The notes beneath the pieces were generated by a model. The model was not told the origin of the DNA, made no database searches, and saw only the letters and a list, made by a program, of their open reading frames with translations. From Desulfuromonadaceae bacterium (GTDB lineage: Bacteria > Desulfobacterota > Desulfuromonadia > Desulfuromonadales > Syntrophotaleaceae), in NCBI GenBank assembly GCA_007134025.1, contig SLLR01000030.1:1-64000 (forward strand): a stretch of DNA of 64,000 bases, read 5' to 3'. Both the position numbers and the translations under genes were made by a program. Positions 1-9,185 of the stretch are shown here, piece after piece. Position 1 is the first letter of the stretch, and every line of letters starts with the position of its first letter.

Positions 1-54
1 AGGATTCGGTGGCGGGACAGCTTTTGGCGACCTTGTTTTAAGTAAGGAGTCCCT

Positions 55-1176
55 ATGGAAAGACCTGATCTGGCATGCTATGCGAGTCGCAGCGGGGAGA
101 GCCGTGGCAGAAGGCATCTGGAGGACTTCAAGGATGTGCGTTCTGCTTTTGCCCGGGACCGTGATCGCATCATTCACTGTGCGGCTTTTCGCCGCCTGGA
201 ATACAAGACCCAGGTGTTCGTCAATCATGAGGGAGATTATTACCGAACCCGGCTGACCCATTCCCTGGAGGTGGCACAGATCGCCCGGGGTATCGCCCGC
301 TGCCTGTTGCTGAACGAAGATCTGGTTGAAGCGCTGGCTCTGGCCCACGACCTCGGCCATACACCTTTCGGGCACACCGGCGAGGAAGTGCTCAATCGAT
401 TGATGGCCGATTCTGGCGGATTTGAGCACAACCATCAGTCCTTGCGCATTGTCGAGGTTCTGGAAGAACGCTATCCCGGCTTCAACGGACTGAATCTCAG
501 CTGGGAGACCCGGGAAGGAATCATCAAGCATTCCTCGGAATATGATCGGTCTTTCAGTGAGTTTTTTGAAGAATACGAGCCGGGGCAGCGGCCTGCCCTG
601 GAGGCACAGATCATCGATCTAGCCGATGAAATCGCCTACAACAATCACGACATTGATGATGGTCTTAAAGCGGGCCATATTCGCCTGGCCGATCTCGCCG
701 ACGTGGCCCTCTGGCGGGAGACCTTCGTCCATGTCGGGCAGAAATACCCGTCACTGAACGAAGAGCGGCACATTCACCAGACCATCAGCCATCTTATCGG
801 TCGCCTGATTCACGATGTAGTGGATACCACGGCGTCCCGAATTGCCGAACAAGGCATCGACAGCGCTCTGGCGGTGAGGAAGCATGGGGAGCGTCTGGTA
901 GCTTTCAGCCCGGAAGTCGACGAAAAAAACCGGCAGTTAAAACGGTTTTTGTTCAGGTATCTGTACCGCCATCATCGGGTGGAGCGCATGCGGGTTAAGG
1001 CGGAGCGGTTTCTCACCATGATTTTTGAGAGTTATCGCAGCAATCCGACCCTGCTGCCTCGCAGTTACCAGGAAAAATTCGAGGTGTATGGCAAAGAGCG
1101 GGTCATCTGTGATTTTCTGGCCGGCATGACCGATCGCTACGCGCTGGAGGAATACAGAAAGCTCTTCGAACCCTGA
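55..1176 (+). CDS. dgt: dGTPase-like HD-domain deoxynucleoside triphosphate triphosphohydrolase
   Basis: A 373-residue HD-superfamily enzyme of the dGTPase-like family, which hydrolyses dNTPs to deoxynucleoside and triphosphate and helps set dNTP pools. The metal-binding HD signature is visible: H69 in RLTHSLEVA, H98-D99 in AHDLGHTPFGH, and a later Asp in DLADEIAYNNHDIDDG near residue 188. EHNHQS near residue 123 is also typical of the family. The length fits the short bacterial type rather than the longer E. coli Dgt. AAGGAG lies six bases before the ATG. The first 54 bases of the window hold only this ribosome site and an unidentifiable upstream end. Substrate preference cannot be told from sequence. 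Confidence 0.93.
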   Translation: MERPDLACYASRSGESRGRRHLEDFKDVRSAFARDRDRIIHCAAFRRLEYKTQVFVNHEGDYYRTRLTHSLEVAQIARGIARCLLLNEDLVEALALAHDLGHTPFGHTGEEVLNRLMADSGGFEHNHQSLRIVEVLEERYPGFNGLNLSWETREGIIKHSSEYDRSFSEFFEEYEPGQRPALEAQIIDLADEIAYNNHDIDDGLKAGHIRLADLADVALWRETFVHVGQKYPSLNEERHIHQTISHLIGRLIHDVVDTTASRIAEQGIDSALAVRKHGERLVAFSPEVDEKNRQLKRFLFRYLYRHHRVERMRVKAERFLTMIFESYRSNPTLLPRSYQEKFEVYGKERVICDFLAGMTDRYALEEYRKLFEP

Positions 1177-1224
1177 AAGAATCTGAGCAAAAACAAGCAG
1201 AGTACCGACAGAAAAAGCGCCGGA

Positions 1225-1518
1225 TCAGGGCAGGAGAATGAGTTGATCCGGTCCGGGCAGGTAAAGCAACAGGGTTCGGCCAAGGATCTGGGCGATCTGG
1301 CCACCGGTTTTCCGCTCCAGTTCGGCAGCGATTTCCCGGCGGTTTTGGGGACAGTTTTCGAGGATCCTGATTTTAATCAGTTCGTGGGCGGCCAGCTGGT
1401 CTTTGCAGGCCTGCAAAACGGAAGGAGACAGGGCTTCTTTGCCAATCATCACCGCCGGTTTCAGTTTGTGACCGAGGGCCCTCAGGTGTCGCGCCTGTTT
1501 TCCTGTGAGTTTATTCAT
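1225..1518 (-). CDS. yhbY: YhbY/CRM-domain RNA-binding protein
   Basis: A 97-residue single CRM (CRS1-YhbY) domain protein. It starts MNKLTGKQARHLRALGHKL and carries the family's basic loop around KPAVMIGKEALS (residues 18-29), followed by HELIKIRILEN. Family members bind rRNA and associate with pre-50S ribosomal particles, so a role in large-subunit assembly is expected. The ATG is preceded by GGAG on the minus strand. It is a standalone gene pointing towards the 3' end of the dNTPase gene. Confidence 0.92.
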   Translation of the reverse strand: MNKLTGKQARHLRALGHKLKPAVMIGKEALSPSVLQACKDQLAAHELIKIRILENCPQNRREIAAELERKTGGQIAQILGRTLLLYLPGPDQLILLP

Positions 1519-1649
1519 TGTGGCTCCGCTGGAGAAATCTGTTGTGCCGGCTGGAGAGAAAAAAGGTTCTGGCCGACGCAGCGCGAAACTCTAGCAGAAG
1601 GAGACCATAAAAGAAAGAGCAATTAAAGAGCAATTGTTCGGCGACGGCA

Positions 1650-1856
1650 TTATTCTTCCGGGATTTTAAAAACTTCAAGCACTCCGGGCAACAAGCGCAG
1701 GCGGGCGATGTCAAAATGGCTGGTCGCGCCGATGACGCCGAGGATGATACGATCGACGCCGGTGGACTGATGAAAATCGAAATCGTTGTCGATAAGGTAC
1801 TGCTTGAGTTGCTGCAGATCCTTCTCCGAGGCGGTTTTTTTCATAACTACCAGCAT
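1650..1856 (-). CDS. Free-standing DAHP-synthase-type ferredoxin-like domain protein
   Basis: A 68-residue protein opening MLVVMKKTASEKDLQQL. It resembles the small ferredoxin-like regulatory domain normally fused to the N-terminus of type I-beta DAHP synthases (pattern M-V-V-M-K, then a helix, then HQSTGVDRIILGVIG). No catalytic barrel follows, since the frame stops after VLEVFKIPEE. The start is four bases beyond the TAA of the chorismate mutase gene, with AAGG across that junction as ribosome site, so the two are translationally linked. In DAHP synthases this domain mediates feedback by aromatic amino acids; here that role is inferred and might act on the neighbouring mutase or on a DAHP synthase elsewhere. 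Confidence 0.75.
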   Translation of the reverse strand: MLVVMKKTASEKDLQQLKQYLIDNDFDFHQSTGVDRIILGVIGATSHFDIARLRLLPGVLEVFKIPEE

Positions 1857-1860
1857 CGCC

Positions 1861-2133
1861 TTATTTCCCTTTCGTCAATATGCGTTCAAGGCTTCTCGAC
1901 TCATCAATGACCCGTTCAAAAAGGCGAACGATGGCGCTGTTGTCCAATGGGCCCTGGTTGGCCTGCTGCACGCGGCTGAAGATTCGTTTCTCCCGATCGG
2001 GGTCGTAAACCGCCAGTTGTTTTTCTTTTTTGATCTGGCCGATGTGCAGGGCGAGGGCAGCCCGGCGGTTGAACAGTTCCAGCAGTTGATCGTCCAGTTG
2101 GTCGATTTGCTGACGTATCTTATCGATATTCAA
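1861..2133 (-). CDS. Chorismate mutase, AroQ type
   Basis: A 90-residue all-helical AroQ-class chorismate mutase (chorismate to prephenate, leading to Phe and Tyr). Recognisable elements are the N-terminal IDKIRQQIDQLDDQLLELFNRR helix, whose arginine contacts substrate in the family, the IGQIKKEK lysine region, and YDPDREKRIF with the second arginine set. It starts with TTG, placed six to seven bases after GGGAGA. It lies 22 bases after nadB and just before the ferredoxin-like domain gene, forming a three-gene minus-strand operon. No fused prephenate dehydratase or DAHP synthase is present. Confidence 0.88.
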   Translation of the reverse strand: MNIDKIRQQIDQLDDQLLELFNRRAALALHIGQIKKEKQLAVYDPDREKRIFSRVQQANQGPLDNSAIVRLFERVIDESRSLERILTKGK

Positions 2134-2155
2134 TGGTTTCTCCCGGTCAGGCCGG

Positions 2156-3754
2156 CTAAAAGCTGGCGCGGATGCAGGTGTCCCGTTTCCAGTTCAGGTC
2201 GTCGGTATCCGGGTAATCAATGGTGTAATGAAGGCCGCGGCTTTCCTTGCGCTGCTTGGCGCAACGCACGATCAGTTTGGCAACGGTGATGATGTTGCGC
2301 AGTTCAATCAGGTCCGAGGTCGGGTAAAAATTCCAGTAGTACTCGGCAACTTCCCGCTGTATCATCTGAATCCGCCGCAGGGCACGTTCCAGGCGACGGT
2401 CGGAACGGACAATGCCGACGTAGTTCCACATGCAGCGACGGATCTCATCCCAGTTGTGAGCAACGACGACCTCTTCATCGCTGTCGGTGGCCTGTCCGTA
2501 GTCCCAGGGCTGAACATTGGGAAAAGGCTGACTGGAAGAGTGCAGGCGCTCCAGTGAGCGCTGGGCAACCCGGTCAGCGAAAACGACTCCCTCCAGCAGA
2601 CTGTTGCTGGCCAGACGGTTGCTGCCATGCAGCCCGGTAAAGGCCACCTCACCGATAGCGAACAGGTTTTTCAGGTCCGATTCTCCCCACAGGTCGACCT
2701 TGACGCCGCCACACAGGTAGTGAGCAGCGGGAACGACCGGAATCTGGTCCCGGGTCATGTCGATACCGTATTTCAGGCAGGTTTCATGGATGTTGGGAAA
2801 TCGGTTGCGGATATAGTCGGCGTCCCGGTGGGTAATGTCCAGAAAGGCGCTGTCGTCACCGTGCACTTTCATTTCGTTGTCAATAGCCCGGGCTACCACG
2901 TCGCGAGGGGCCAAATCTTTCAGGGGATGGTAGGCCTCCATGAAGGCGGTGCCGTCTCCGCGGCGGAGTACGGCGCCTTCGCCCCGAACCGATTCGGAGA
3001 TGAGGAAGGATTTGGCTTTGGGGTGGTAGAGGGTTGTCGGGTGAAACTGCATGAATTCCATGTCGGCAATGGTCGCTCCGGCCCGATACGCCATTGCCAC
3101 GCCGTCACCGGTAGCCACGTCGGGATTGGTGGTATATAAAAACACTTTACCGACGCCTCCCGTGGCCAGAACCGTGACCCGGGCACCGAAAGGAATCACC
3201 TCGCGCCCCTCTATATCCAGCACATATGCACCGAGACAGTGATTCGGCCGCTGACGGCGGCCGGAGGTTTTGGTGTCGGTAATCAGATCAACGGCGATAT
3301 GATGCTGATAGAGAGTAATGTTGGGATGGGAGCGGGCGGCCGCGACCAGGGCCCGCTCAATCTCTCTGCCAGTGATATCCTTGGCATGAAGGATACGCCT
3401 TTGGCTGTGGCCGCCCTCACGGGTGAGATCGTAGGTGTTGTCATCTTTTTTGGTGAATTGAACTCCCCAGTTTATGAGGTCATGAATGGCTTTGGGTCCG
3501 CTCTCCACCACCATGCGGACTACCTCCACCTTGGACAGGTTGGCACCGGCGATCATGGTATCTTCAAAATGAGAGGCGAAAGAGTCCTCCGATGAAATGA
3601 CCGATGCGATGCCGCCCTGGGCAAGATTGGTAGCGGTTTGCGATATTTCCCGCTTGGTAACCAGAGAAACAGTGCCTTTTTCGGCAACTTTCAGCGCATA
3701 GGAAAGACCGGCGATGCCGCTGCCAATGACCAGGAAATCCGATGTGATTTTCAA
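2156..3754 (-). CDS. nadB: L-aspartate oxidase
   Basis: A 532-residue flavoprotein that oxidises L-aspartate to iminoaspartate, the first step of de novo NAD synthesis with NadA. The FAD-binding Rossmann motif VIGSGIAGLSYAL is at residues 9-21. ATNLAQGGIA, the succinate-dehydrogenase-like HPTTLY, RGEGAVLRR and GLHGSNRLASNSLLEG follow in the expected order. The length is usual for NadB. In anaerobes, fumarate is the likely electron acceptor. The start appears to be TTG, as no nearby ATG fits the Rossmann strand. It heads the operon with chorismate mutase. Confidence 0.95.
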   Translation of the reverse strand: MKITSDFLVIGSGIAGLSYALKVAEKGTVSLVTKREISQTATNLAQGGIASVISSEDSFASHFEDTMIAGANLSKVEVVRMVVESGPKAIHDLINWGVQFTKKDDNTYDLTREGGHSQRRILHAKDITGREIERALVAAARSHPNITLYQHHIAVDLITDTKTSGRRQRPNHCLGAYVLDIEGREVIPFGARVTVLATGGVGKVFLYTTNPDVATGDGVAMAYRAGATIADMEFMQFHPTTLYHPKAKSFLISESVRGEGAVLRRGDGTAFMEAYHPLKDLAPRDVVARAIDNEMKVHGDDSAFLDITHRDADYIRNRFPNIHETCLKYGIDMTRDQIPVVPAAHYLCGGVKVDLWGESDLKNLFAIGEVAFTGLHGSNRLASNSLLEGVVFADRVAQRSLERLHSSSQPFPNVQPWDYGQATDSDEEVVVAHNWDEIRRCMWNYVGIVRSDRRLERALRRIQMIQREVAEYYWNFYPTSDLIELRNIITVAKLIVRCAKQRKESRGLHYTIDYPDTDDLNWKRDTCIRASF

Positions 3755-3927
3755 AAGAAAGGCCCCGCCTGTTTAAGAAAAGAAATAAAATGACGATATA
3801 GACAGAATCACCTTGGTCAATCGGGAAACGGATTCTCCGAAGGCACAGGCTTGCAAACGACAAATATACCGATTATTATCCAGTTTCCGGTTGGCGATTG
3901 TCAAGATGAATGCCCCCGGCAAATCAG

Positions 3928-3956
3928 TTGAAATACAGAGATTTTCCGTATATATT
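3928..3956 (+). promoter_or_regulatory. Sigma70-type promoter for the lytic transglycosylase gene
   Basis: TTGAAA (3928-3933), a 17-base spacer and TATATT (3951-3956) lie 30 bases before the ATG of the transglycosylase gene. It is in the divergent interval with nadB. Confidence 0.55.
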
Positions 3957-3985
3957 CGCAAAAAAGTCTTGAGAGTGAAGCGCCT

Positions 3986-4558
3986 ATGAAATGGATGGGG
4001 TTTTATCCTGCTTCTGTGATAATTCTCGCAACGGTGTTTTGTTTCGTGTCCGTTGAGGGTTGGAGCGGTATTTACAAGTATGTCGATGCCAATGGTGTGG
4101 TTCATTTTACCAACACTCCAACGGGAAATCAGTTTCGCTTTTATATGAAGGAAACTTCGGACACGAATGCCGCTAGCGGATCGGTTAGTGATCTGATTGC
4201 TCGATCAGCCCGGACTTTTGAACTGGAGGAGGCCCTGATTAAGGCGGTGATCAAGGTTGAGAGCAATTATGACACCCGGGCGGTTTCATCCAAGGGTGCC
4301 CAGGGGTTGATGCAGCTTATTCCTTCCACTGCGCAGGCCATGCAGGTCAGCGATCCCTTCAATGCAGCGGAAAATATTCGTGGCGGAAGCCGTTATCTTC
4401 GACTGATGCTTGATCAGTTTGACGGCGATCTGGAATTGGCACTGGCGGCCTACAATGCAGGTCCGGGAAATGTCCGTCGTTACGGCGGCATTCCGCCATT
4501 TCCGGAAACACAGAACTATGTCAGGAAGGTCAAAGAGTATCTGCAGGCTTATCGTTAA
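3986..4558 (+). CDS. Exported lytic transglycosylase with DUF4124 N-terminus
   Basis: A 190-residue exported protein. Residues 1-25 form a hydrophobic signal segment. Residues 28-50 (GIYKYVDANGVVHFTNTPT) are a DUF4124-like module. The rest is an SLT-type lysozyme-like fold that cleaves peptidoglycan to 1,6-anhydromuropeptides. The catalytic glutamate is E92 in KVESNYD; GAQGLMQLIP (104-113) and LALAAYNAGPGNVRRYGG are the other family signatures. The same domain order is frequent in Geobacter-type genomes. pgsA follows ten or more bases downstream, so the two may be cotranscribed. Confidence 0.93.
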   Translation: MKWMGFYPASVIILATVFCFVSVEGWSGIYKYVDANGVVHFTNTPTGNQFRFYMKETSDTNAASGSVSDLIARSARTFELEEALIKAVIKVESNYDTRAVSSKGAQGLMQLIPSTAQAMQVSDPFNAAENIRGGSRYLRLMLDQFDGDLELALAAYNAGPGNVRRYGGIPPFPETQNYVRKVKEYLQAYR

Positions 4559-4573
4559 TCGGAAGGTGTGTTT

Positions 4574-5161
4574 ATGAAACCCCGATCTGTGCCCCTGAAT
4601 ATTCCCAATATGCTCACTTTGGGGCGTGTAGCCTGCATTCCGTTACTGGTGGTTCTGCTGTTGTTCGAGGGAAGATCGGCGGCTTTCTGGGCCGCCATGA
4701 TTTTTTCCGTCGCGGCCATCACCGACTGGCTTGATGGCTATCTGGCCCGCAGGTGGCAGGAAGTTACGGTGCTCGGAAAGTTCCTTGATCCTCTTGCCGA
4801 CAAATTGATCGTCATGGCGGCGCTGATCATGCTGATTCCTCACGGCAGGATACCGGCCTGGGCGGTTTTTGTGCTGTTGGCCCGGGAGATACTGATCACC
4901 GGCCTTCGTTCCATCGCATCGTCTGAAGGGATCGTTATCGCTGCGAGTAATCTGGGAAAATACAAGACCATCTTTCAGATGGTCGCAATTATCGGCTTGC
5001 TGCTGCATTACGACTACTACTGGTTTTTCGGCTTGCGCCATGAGTGGCTGCAGGTCTCCATGCATCGTTTTGGAATGCTTTATTTTGCGGTGGCTTTTGT
5101 GCTGACGATCTGGTCTGGGGGGGATTACCTGCTTAAATTTTTTCGGGTCCTATGCAAGTAG
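4574..5161 (+). CDS. pgsA: CDP-diacylglycerol--glycerol-3-phosphate 3-phosphatidyltransferase
   Basis: An integral membrane enzyme of about 195 residues that makes phosphatidylglycerophosphate, the committed step to phosphatidylglycerol. The CDP-alcohol phosphotransferase signature DG-x2-AR-x8-G-x3-D-x3-D is intact in DGYLARRWQEVTV and GKFLDPLADK (about residues 54-77). Several hydrophobic segments surround it. I place the start at the ATG at 4574, because GGAAGG lies seven bases before it; an in-frame GTG six bases upstream is the alternative. A strong tRNA promoter begins soon after the gene. Confidence 0.95.
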   Translation: MKPRSVPLNIPNMLTLGRVACIPLLVVLLLFEGRSAAFWAAMIFSVAAITDWLDGYLARRWQEVTVLGKFLDPLADKLIVMAALIMLIPHGRIPAWAVFVLLAREILITGLRSIASSEGIVIAASNLGKYKTIFQMVAIIGLLLHYDYYWFFGLRHEWLQVSMHRFGMLYFAVAFVLTIWSGGDYLLKFFRVLCK

Positions 5162-5203
5162 GTTTCGGGACGTTTCGGGAATTGAAAATTCGGGAAAATT
5201 TTG

Positions 5204-5232
5204 TTGACTTGAATAAGGCCATTTGCTATTAA
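5204..5232 (+). promoter_or_regulatory. tRNA-Gly promoter
   Basis: TTGACT (5204-5209), a 17-base spacer and TATTAA (5227-5232) preceded by TGC, which is an extended -10. It sits 38 bases before the first tRNA-Gly. Confidence 0.7.
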
Positions 5233-5270
5233 TAGCCCCGCTCGCAACGGCGGCATGCCGGTCTGATCGG

Positions 5271-5345
<75 letters not shown>

Positions 5346-5412
5346 GAAAATAACCCCCTTGATTCAGGGGATAAGCATCATCCCGACAAAGAAGGTGATG
5401 CAATAGAACCGG

Positions 5413-5487
<75 letters not shown>

Positions 5488-5490
5488 AAT

Positions 5491-5535
5491 AAAGCCAAAA
5501 GCCCCGGGGGTCGTCCACCGGGGCTTTTGGCTTTT
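5491..5535. terminator. Bidirectional intrinsic terminator
   Basis: A long perfect hairpin (arms AAAAGCCAAAAGCCCCGG and its complement around a ten-base loop) flanked by A and T runs. It ends the tRNA-Gly unit on the plus strand and ablB on the minus strand. Confidence 0.85.
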
Positions 5536-5551
5536 AAACGGATGCGCTTTT

Positions 5552-6421
5552 TCAGCGCACTGTTGTGCCGCCTTTTGGCAAAACGGTTTTGTGCCACACG
5601 TTCATGCTTTCCATGCCACCAAAGATATTGGTGTTGTTGGTCAGGGTGCCGCTGTAGGTGTAGCCCTGCCGTGCAAAAGTGATGTTCATGCCGTAAGAGT
5701 AGGCCCTGGCGATGGTATAGGCTGTGCTGATACCATTTTCCAGCAGGTGTTTTTCCATCTCCGCCAGAAGACAGGTCGCCAACCCCTTGCCTCTGAAATC
5801 AGGCAGTGTCGCAAAATCCGTCATTTCAGCATTCCCTCCTGCACAATCCATTTCCGCTGAGGAAAGAGCTACCAGTCGCCCTTTACACCAGATACCGAAG
5901 TAGGCCACATTATCCTCCATGGTCTGGCTCAGGTAGTTTGAATCGTGAATGGGGAAAGGGTAGGTGGCGAACACGTTTTGGTAAACTTCCGCCATGGCGT
6001 TGATGTCATCAGGGGCTGCTTCCCGGGAGGAAAAGGAGTCGTCCGGCAGAGACGTCCCTTCGCCTGCGAAACTCTGCTTGCTTTTGGCGGCCGACAGCAC
6101 ATCGCGGACCAGATCTTGTTTCTTCTCCCGGGCCCGTTGATCGCTGAGAAATTTGCCCAAAAAAAGAACATCTTCCTGATGGTTGTAGAAGCGGGGAATG
6201 CGCGCTTCGGCAATATAGCCTTTGTCGGTAAAAGGCGCTTCGGCTGACGCGGGCACTTTGGCGAAGATCTTGCTGTACTGGTGCCGTTCAGCCAGTTTGT
6301 CAAGTTCCGTCAAAAGTTGAGGCAGGTCGCCCGGATCCAGTTTCATCAGGTAAGCGCGGTCATTGTATTTGCCGTGTTGGACCGTGCTGTTGCCCAGCGT
6401 CTCTACAATATCACTCGTCAT
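5552..6421 (-). CDS. ablB: Putative beta-lysine N6-acetyltransferase
   Basis: A 289-residue GNAT-family protein matching the AblB type, which acetylates beta-lysine to the compatible solute N-epsilon-acetyl-beta-lysine. The acetyl-CoA-binding segment is visible as [21 protein letters not shown] (about residues 222-243). The N-terminal half contains the family's IYAKVP-like stretch (KIFAKVPAS) and [12 protein letters not shown]. It overlaps the end of ablA by 11 bases, so translation is coupled. The assignment rests on the gene pair with lysine 2,3-aminomutase as much as on the GNAT motif. Confidence 0.9.
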   Translation of the reverse strand: MTSDIVETLGNSTVQHGKYNDRAYLMKLDPGDLPQLLTELDKLAERHQYSKIFAKVPASAEAPFTDKGYIAEARIPRFYNHQEDVLFLGKFLSDQRAREKKQDLVRDVLSAAKSKQSFAGEGTSLPDDSFSSREAAPDDINAMAEVYQNVFATYPFPIHDSNYLSQTMEDNVAYFGIWCKGRLVALSSAEMDCAGGNAEMTDFATLPDFRGKGLATCLLAEMEKHLLENGISTAYTIARAYSYGMNITFARQGYTYSGTLTNNTNIFGGMESMNVWHKTVLPKGGTTVR

Positions 6422-7730
6422 TGTTGCGCCGCTCCAGTCTTTCGTTGTCCTCAGGGGTCAGCGAGATGTCATCGTAAGAATCGGAAAGCAGCTTTTCAAT
6501 GCCGGTGGCATCCGTTTCTTCGGCATCGGTCAGATTCAGCTGTAATTTGCAGTCGTCACATTTCCGGTTGCAAAAAATCGGTTTATAACTGTCTGGCTCT
6601 TTATAGGCGGTAATGACACCCTCATAGTTCCGTAAAACTACCTTGTTGGTTGACAGGGAGATCAGATAGTTGGGCGAAAGCGGAATCTTGCCGCCGCCTC
6701 CCGGTGCGTCGATTACATAGGTGGGAACGGCAAAACCGCTCGTATGGCCGATAAGGCTTTCCATGATTTCGATGCCCTTGCCCACCGGTGTGCGGAAATG
6801 GGACAGCCCCTCGGAAAGATCGCACTGATACAGATAGTAGGGACGAACTCGGTTTTCGACCAGGCGATGGACGAGGGCTTTGATGATCCTGGGGCAGTCA
6901 TTGACTCCCGCCAGCAGGACAGTCTGATTGCCAAGAGGCAGCCCGGCGTCGGCCAGTTTTTGCAGAGCCTGGCGGGCCGAAGCGGTGATCTCTCGGGGAT
7001 GATTGAAGTGGGTGTTAAACCACAGCGGGTTGTGTTTTTTCAAAATCTCAACCAGTGCGTCAGTGACGCGATAGGGGAGAACGACAGGCATTCGGCTGCC
7101 AATGCGTATAATCTGAATGTGCTTGATTTTGCGCAACTCGCCAAGGATCCAGTCAAGATAATCGTCCGACAGCATCAGGGGGTCGCCACCGGAGAGCAAT
7201 ACGTCACGAACTTCGGGCGCGTTGCGCAGATATTCCAGGCCTTTTTCGACAGTCTGGCGGTCAGGTATCGAGTCCCTGTCACCGACCTTGCGCTTACGCG
7301 TGCAATGGCGACAGTACATGGCGCACAGATTGCTGATGTGAAACAGGACCCGATCGGGATAACGGTGGGTGACGCCGGCAACCGGGCTGTCCTGGTCTTC
7401 GGCCAGAGGGTCGCTCATGTCCAGTCGGTCGATGTCCATTTCTTCCGGACAGGGAAACGACTGTTTAAATATGGGATCGTTGCGAAAGTCGTCCCGGTCA
7501 ATCAGAGACAGATAGTAGGGGGTGATGGCCAGGGGGAACTTATTGAGGGTTTCGAGCAGTCTTTGCCGCTCCTGAGGTTCAAAGGTAATATCCAGAAGGC
7601 TCTCGAACTGATCGATGTCATGAATTGTATGTTGCATCTGCCAGTTCCAGTCGGTCCAGTTTGCATAACTTGTTTCGGAATCGGACAGCCTTTGGGCAAT
7701 CTTTTGCTGCTTTTCGTTGTAGATGGACAT
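6411..7730 (-). CDS. ablA: Lysine 2,3-aminomutase
   Basis: A 439-residue radical SAM, PLP-dependent aminomutase converting L-alpha-lysine to L-beta-lysine. The cluster-binding CxxxCxxC is C136-C140-C143 ([12 protein letters not shown]). The PLP lysine is expected at K348 in [15 protein letters not shown]-terminal CNRKCDDCK motif fits the zinc-binding cysteines seen in the clostridial enzyme. GGDPLMLSD (about 181-189) is another family signature. AAGGAG stands just before the ATG. With ablB it forms a two-step osmolyte pathway; lysine fermentation is less likely because no catabolic partners are nearby. Confidence 0.95.
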   Translation of the reverse strand: MSIYNEKQQKIAQRLSDSETSYANWTDWNWQMQHTIHDIDQFESLLDITFEPQERQRLLETLNKFPLAITPYYLSLIDRDDFRNDPIFKQSFPCPEEMDIDRLDMSDPLAEDQDSPVAGVTHRYPDRVLFHISNLCAMYCRHCTRKRKVGDRDSIPDRQTVEKGLEYLRNAPEVRDVLLSGGDPLMLSDDYLDWILGELRKIKHIQIIRIGSRMPVVLPYRVTDALVEILKKHNPLWFNTHFNHPREITASARQALQKLADAGLPLGNQTVLLAGVNDCPRIIKALVHRLVENRVRPYYLYQCDLSEGLSHFRTPVGKGIEIMESLIGHTSGFAVPTYVIDAPGGGGKIPLSPNYLISLSTNKVVLRNYEGVITAYKEPDSYKPIFCNRKCDDCKLQLNLTDAEETDATGIEKLLSDSYDDISLTPEDNERLERRNNDE

Positions 7731-7835
7731 GGGTTCTCCTTGGCAATGTTGAAGCCGAAAAGTAAGTTGGAATGTAGACTTAGATAGTTTGACAATTTGC
7801 AGTAAACTGGCAAAGCTGAGACATGTCAGCGGACG

Positions 7836-8441
7836 TCATTCGGGCTGGCGTTGCCCCTCTGGACAGGTGGTCGAGATCACTTTCTCGGGCGCTTCAGATT
7901 TCATCAAGTCAACAACTTTTTCAAAAGCCAGGGCTATTGCGACCTGTTCCAGTTCGGGAAGTTTCTGCAGGGCTATTTCGAGAGACTCCTGGACCGGTGA
8001 CGGCCTGCTGGAGAGAAAATGCTGACCTTTTTCCGTCGCGGTAATCGTAACGCTGCGGCGATCCAAGGTGCTGCGCACGCGCCGGGCAAGGCCTTTGTCT
8101 TCCAGGCGGTCGACAATGCCGACGATGGTGCTGGGGCTGAGACAGGCGATCTGGGCCATCTTCTTTACGGTTAACGACGATTCGTCCTTGAGGGCCATAA
8201 GACAGACCAGTTGCGGTCCGGTAATCTGGTGACAGGTGTCCAGTTTTCGCGAATGCAGCTCGATGGCTCGAATGATTTGCCTCAGCGAACGAAATATGCG
8301 CAGTTGGTAGTTGTCCTTCGATGCGACAGGACTATCCGGAGTCAGGTCCGGGCTCTGTTGCACCTTCAGTTGCGGCTGGTTTGTGGCCCGGTCTGTTGAA
8401 TTCAGCGAATCACCAGGGGTTTTATTTGATGATTTGGACAT
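7836..8441 (-). CDS. MarR-family transcriptional regulator, probable regulator of ablAB
   Basis: A 201-residue winged-helix regulator. The HTH reads LTVKKMAQIACLSPSTIVGIV, followed by a wing with RRVRSTLDRRSVTITATEKG, typical of MarR. An unusual polar, probably disordered N-terminal extension of about 45 residues (rich in S, T, P, Q) precedes the domain. I choose the ATG at 8441 (MSKSSNK); an upstream in-frame TTG at 8483 would overlap the palindrome that I take as operator. It lies 105 bases upstream of ablA in the same direction. MarR proteins control osmolyte genes elsewhere (EctR for ectoine), so osmotic control of ablAB is a reasonable inference. Confidence 0.85.
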   Translation of the reverse strand: MSKSSNKTPGDSLNSTDRATNQPQLKVQQSPDLTPDSPVASKDNYQLRIFRSLRQIIRAIELHSRKLDTCHQITGPQLVCLMALKDESSLTVKKMAQIACLSPSTIVGIVDRLEDKGLARRVRSTLDRRSVTITATEKGQHFLSSRPSPVQESLEIALQKLPELEQVAIALAFEKVVDLMKSEAPEKVISTTCPEGQRQPE

Positions 8442-8470
8442 GATGTGGAAACTCTCAGTTGGGCGGTATT

Positions 8471-8494
8471 TTTGAGCGTTCAATTGAACTCAAA
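8471..8494. promoter_or_regulatory. Near-perfect palindrome, candidate MarR operator
   Basis: A 24-base inverted repeat centred on CAATTG: TTTGAGcgTTCAAT on one side and its complement with two mismatches on the other. It lies 30-53 bases upstream of the MarR ATG, the position of an autoregulatory operator. A weaker related sequence with arms AGTTT/AAACT (7786-7808) precedes ablA. Confidence 0.5.
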
Positions 8495-8857
8495 AAACAA
8501 CAAAAACGTTTGGGTAAAAATTGTTTCAACGCGAACAATATCCGTTTTGGCTCCCGATGTCAAATTCTCAGACAGGACTGAGGGCCTTATCGTTTCATCA
8601 ACAACGGGTTTTAGCAATTGACAGGTGCAAACACCTGCGCAGGAATGAAGTGGCGCAGTGACAAACTGGAAGAGTGAATTTTGTCGAAAGAATTTCCCCG
8701 GGGGAGGGTATTTCCCCAAGTCCAATAACGATATTTTCACGGTGAAACAGTTCAGTAGTCCGTTGCCCATCGTCGGACCTCGAGAGTTCTTTTCAAATAA
8801 TGAAAGCAGGAAAAAGAAGTTGCCTTTTTACAGACTGCGTGATAGAAATTCGGCTCT
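8495..8857. other. Intergenic region between the MarR gene and tRNA-Pro
   Basis: About 360 bases without a convincing gene on either strand. It contains a perfect hairpin CAGGTG-CAAA-CACCTG at 8622-8637 and a GC-rich CCCCGGGGGAGGG run near 8697-8709. A TTGACA at 8618-8623 overlaps the hairpin, but I see no matching -10 element. Confidence 0.5.
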
Positions 8858-8934
<77 letters not shown>

Positions 8935-9185
8935 TTTTTTGTCCTTCTTCATGATCTCTGTGGTCATGCCTGCGGATGCATGGAGCCTTAAACCGTATTC
9001 CAGCTGAGAGAGCTGGTGGCTGGAACCGGTTTTTGTTGGATTGACCAGCGTATTACTGACCTGCAAGCTTTTCTGGCCCTGTTTTTTGCCGCCGGGACGC
9101 CAGGTCTTTCGTTGAAAATCGAAGAATTCTGTTGCGCTCGCCCAAAGCATGAGACGGTTCCATGCTGGACAATAAGGATGCTCGT

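Noticed and set aside
6744-7787. 347-codon plus-strand frame antisense to ablA
   Set aside because: ablA has intact radical SAM and PLP motifs; the opposite frame shows none.
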